From assembly GCA_019745775.1 (NCBI GenBank), contig JAIESR010000006.1, positions 248,001 to 312,000 of the forward strand: a DNA stretch of 64,000 nt, read 5' to 3'. This DNA comes from Xanthobacteraceae bacterium (GTDB lineage Bacteria > Pseudomonadota > Alphaproteobacteria > Rhizobiales > Xanthobacteraceae). This document shows, one piece after another, positions 62,104 through 64,000 of this stretch. Made by a program: the position numbers and the translations under genes. How positions within the stretch are numbered: the first letter of the stretch is position 1; every line of letters begins with the position of its first letter. The notes under the pieces were generated by a model, which saw only the letters and a program-made list of their open reading frames with translations, searched no databases and was not told the origin of the DNA.

Positions 62104-62388
62104 CGCAGGGTGGGTCAGCCTTACTGCGTCAGAAAATTCCGCGCTCGCGTCTGGTGCCCTCTCCCCTTGCGGGAGAGGGCGACTCCGGCCGTGCAGCAAA
62201 TTCACTTGGGTGAGGGGTTTCTTCGCAGAGCTTCTTGCGAAGCGACCCCCTCACCCATTCGAATATGCTGATATACCGCGATGCCCTCTCCCGCGAGGGG
62301 AGAGGGCGGCATCGACAACCATCGCGGCGCGCGGAGAGGTTGTCGTGTATCGCCGATTTCTGACGCAGCAAGACTCACCCACCCTGCG
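62104..62388. mobile_element. MITE-like element with 32-bp terminal inverted repeats and a nested REPIN
   Basis: CGCAGGGTGGGT with CTGCGTCAGAAA (62104-62135) is matched by its inverse (62357-62388): 29 of 32 bases agree. No coding frame lies inside. A complete CCCTCTCC-family REPIN (62156-62308) fills the centre, as if one repeat inserted into another. No target duplication was recognised. Confidence 0.65.
62156..62308. repeat. Nested REPIN of the CCCTCTCC family
   Basis: GCCCTCTCCCCTTGCGGGAG (62156-62175, arm completing to 62180) and its mirrored copy (62283-62308) enclose an inner inverted GGGTGAGGGG/CCCCCTCACCC pair (62209-62257). The same organisation is seen at 57611-57753. Confidence 0.75.
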
Positions 62389-62403
62389 CTCCTGCGTGCA
62401 GCC

Positions 62404-62910
62404 TCAGGCCGCGGCCTCGAACCTGTCGCGCTTGATCTTCGAGAGGTCCTGGCCCTCGATGCGGATCAGCTTGGTGTCGCCCGCGCGGCGCGGCGAATGC
62501 AGCACGCCTTCGTTGTAGACGTACGCGGTGCCGGGCGTCAGCGCGTAGGTCTTGACCTTGGCGACCTTGCCGGGCGCGCCGGCCTGCGGCTTCTCGAGCA
62601 GCCGCCAGTCGGTCATCTCGGTGACGCCCGCGACCTGGCCGTAGACCGCCCAGCTCGGGCCGTGATCGTGCGGGTTCGAGTTCTTCTCGCCCTTGTAGAC
62701 ATGGGCGAGGATGCAGAACTTGAGGTCCGGGTCCTCGTAGAGGATCTTGCGGTCGTCGTTGTTGTCCGGTCCAAGATGGCGGGCGGCAAAATCCGGATCG
62801 GCGCAGGCGCGCTCGGTGAATTGGCGCACGCGCTCGCGGCCGGCGGGCCCGGGGTCCTTCAGCAGCGCGGCGCGGCAGTCGGCGGCGAATTGTTCGAGGG
62901 TGTAGGCCAC
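62404..62910 (-). CDS. Cupin-fold (cysteine-dioxygenase-like) protein
   Basis: The 168-residue protein has the cupin motif PHDHGPSWAVYGQVAGVTEM, with two His and a Glu as likely metal ligands, and a second cupin motif near EGVLHSPRRAGD. This resembles cysteine-dioxygenase-type cupins. Substrate unknown. GGAGGAG precedes a GTG start at 62910. The frame is open to 63111 but that part is Arg/Pro-rich and unconvincing. Confidence 0.75.
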   Translation of the reverse strand: MAYTLEQFAADCRAALLKDPGPAGRERVRQFTERACADPDFAARHLGPDNNDDRKILYEDPDLKFCILAHVYKGEKNSNPHDHGPSWAVYGQVAGVTEMTDWRLLEKPQAGAPGKVAKVKTYALTPGTAYVYNEGVLHSPRRAGDTKLIRIEGQDLSKIKRDRFEAAA

Positions 62911-63192
62911 GGCGATGTCTCCTCCTGATGGCGCGGATTGGGAAGCGGGAATTGTAGCGCGGGGCAGGGGACAGCGGAATGCGGGAATCCGGGGTCGGGA
63001 CCGGCGGCTCCCGGTCTTTCGCTTGAACTTGTCGTAGGCGTAGCGGCACTGCTCCAGCGGGTTGCCGTGGTGGCGGATGGATGAGGCGTCAGAGCCCGAT
63101 GCGGCGAGCAAACGCCGGATTTCACGAAAGGCTCAATTGGGCTATGCTTGGTGCGGCAATGTCCCAACGCGGAGGCCCAGGGGAGACGGACG

Positions 63193-63795
63193 GTGCCGGT
63201 ACGGACATTTGTGACCAATTTCAAGTTGACGAATCTCGCCCTCCCGCGACGGCAGGCGGAGTTGCCTTGCGAAGCCGGCATTGACGGTGTGCAGCTCAAG
63301 AAATTCAAATTCAAGATCGTCGGCGCCAATGCAGTCGAGTTTCCGGGGCCGCCTGCTGATCCCGTGACGTGGCTCGACGGTGAAGGCTGGGCGGTGTCGG
63401 ACAATGTTCCCGGCACCAACGAGCCGTCAGGCTTCAGGCGCGAGGACGCATTCGAAACCCTCCACGTCGAATACTTGGCGCCTGTTTGGTGCAAGTGCGA
63501 CCAAGGTACCAAGAAGCGCCTGTTCAAGCTGACGGTCGACTATGAACTGGCTGAGAACAGAGAGCCGAAGTTCGGTCTCCTCGAGATGCAGGATGAGAAT
63601 ACGCCGGTGCCAAGGCAGGATCGGCAGCTGCGGCCCGAGCTGTCGGAGGGCCTTGTGGACAATAGCGGGCGCGGTGAGCATTCCGTCACCGTCGACACGC
63701 GCGCGTTCCTGCCGTGCCCCTGCTCGGAAGTGAATCCGTGCTTCGTGAATTTTACGTTGGAGTACGACTACATCTCGCAAGTCATTCCGGATTAG
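63193..63795 (+). CDS. Hypothetical protein with Cys pairs, beta-rich
   Basis: This 200-residue soluble protein has alternating polar/hydrophobic strands (TFVTNFKLTNLAL, KKFKFKIVGANAVEF, LEYDYISQVIPD) and Cys in CEAG, WCKCDQG and CPCSEVNPC. The CxC and CPC sets could bind a metal or form disulfides, although there is no signal peptide. No family is recognised. The GTG at 63193 with GGGAGA is preferred over the ATG at 63148. Confidence 0.55.
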   Translation: MPVRTFVTNFKLTNLALPRRQAELPCEAGIDGVQLKKFKFKIVGANAVEFPGPPADPVTWLDGEGWAVSDNVPGTNEPSGFRREDAFETLHVEYLAPVWCKCDQGTKKRLFKLTVDYELAENREPKFGLLEMQDENTPVPRQDRQLRPELSEGLVDNSGRGEHSVTVDTRAFLPCPCSEVNPCFVNFTLEYDYISQVIPD

Positions 63796-63936
63796 TGATC
63801 GAACTGGAATTACGAATTACGGGAAGTACGGTAGCGGCTTGCCCTTTTGCCACCGATGACCTGACCTCACCACAATGGCTTGCCTCGATGGCGTCGCCCG
63901 CATCCTCGCGCGTAACTTTCGGCCCGAACACCCCGC

Positions 63937-64000
63937 TCAATCCTTGCGCTTGGTCGGGTCCGCTGCCTTCGACACGTCGCGATGGGCGGTGGATGTGGAA
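63937..64000 (-). CDS. C-terminus of an unknown leftward gene (partial)
   Basis: On the minus strand, the frame ending with ...D-V-S-K-A-A-D-P-T-K-R-K-D then TGA (63939-63937) is open to the right edge. Charge and composition look coding, but about 20 residues are too few to name it. Confidence 0.3.
   Translation of the reverse strand, partial: STSTAHRDVSKAADPTKRKD

Noticed and set aside
62156-62308. CCCTCTCC hairpins considered as ordinary terminators
   Set aside because: They lack T-tracts, occur as mirrored pairs with inner inverted repeats and recur elsewhere, so they are repeats rather than gene-specific terminators.

Overview
The window is GC-rich chromosomal DNA from an alphaproteobacterium, most likely order Hyphomicrobiales (Rhizobiales) near the Bradyrhizobium/Pseudolabrys/Xanthobacteraceae group. 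This is inferred from gene content: a NasS-NasT nitrate sensor pair, several orphan tripartite-tricarboxylate (TTT/Bug) receptors, a BA14K-domain protein, a TIGR02444-type protein, a DUF2336 protein, and dispersed palindromic repeats of the kind common in bradyrhizobia. No rRNA, tRNA, CRISPR array, prophage or large island was seen. Most genes are ordinary chromosomal genes in short operons.

Region 1 (1-7.8 kb) holds a nitrate locus read leftwards: nasT (ANTAR antiterminator) overlaps nasS (soluble nitrate sensor), then comes a leader with a terminator hairpin, then nrtA (Tat-exported nitrate-binding protein) and the first codons of the permease. Rightward genes follow: a Bug receptor, an alpha/beta hydrolase, and a class II aldolase-fold protein that lacks its zinc histidines. 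A TauD-type dioxygenase is divergent. Region 2 (7.8-13 kb) is a leftward four-gene cluster: a UbiA-type polyprenyl-phosphate transferase followed by three polytopic GT-C/GT87 glycosyltransferases. Region 3 (13.4-18.2 kb) is an ABC importer (ATPase, permease, binding protein), a REP-associated tyrosine transposase (RAYT) flanked by its REP hairpins, and an M24-fold protein.

Region 4 (18-26 kb, all leftward) holds an MFS transporter, pirin, a DUF2336 protein, a subtilase with a long Lys-rich repeat domain, TenA, a HicBA toxin-antitoxin pair and a DUF938 methyltransferase. Region 5 (26.5-33.8 kb) holds a class III CoA-transferase, an Ldh2-type dehydrogenase, a TIGR02444 protein and an L,D-transpeptidase. 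Opposite them run a ThDP enzyme, a D-2-hydroxyacid dehydrogenase and a small conserved-looking protein. Region 6 (34-40 kb) has ettA, a GT4 glycosyltransferase, tam, a RaiA-like protein with a C-terminal cold-shock-like segment, and an MltB-type lytic transglycosylase.

Region 7 (40-53 kb) is mixed catabolic and envelope genes: a GFA protein, two Bug receptors, a VOC protein, BA14K, CMD, STM3941, a Tat amidohydrolase, a zinc peptidase, DoxX, a DOPA-dioxygenase-like protein, a hydrolase/aminotransferase pair, LapA and MgtC. Region 8 (52.7-64 kb) contains three tandem copies of a small secreted four-Cys protein, one broken by an amber codon at the signal-peptide junction. It also has an orphan BrnA-like antitoxin, a GNAT, a racemase-family protein, a frameshifted Bug receptor, an M15-like protein with degenerate repeats, another ABC binding protein, and several REPIN/MITE-like elements, including a nested one with 32-bp terminal inverted repeats.

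The most notable systems are the NasST antitermination locus with its leader, the RAYT/REP family scattered through the window, the tandem small-secreted-protein family with a nonsense copy, and the UbiA/GT-C glycosylation cluster. No wholly unprecedented multi-gene system could be shown from sequence alone.
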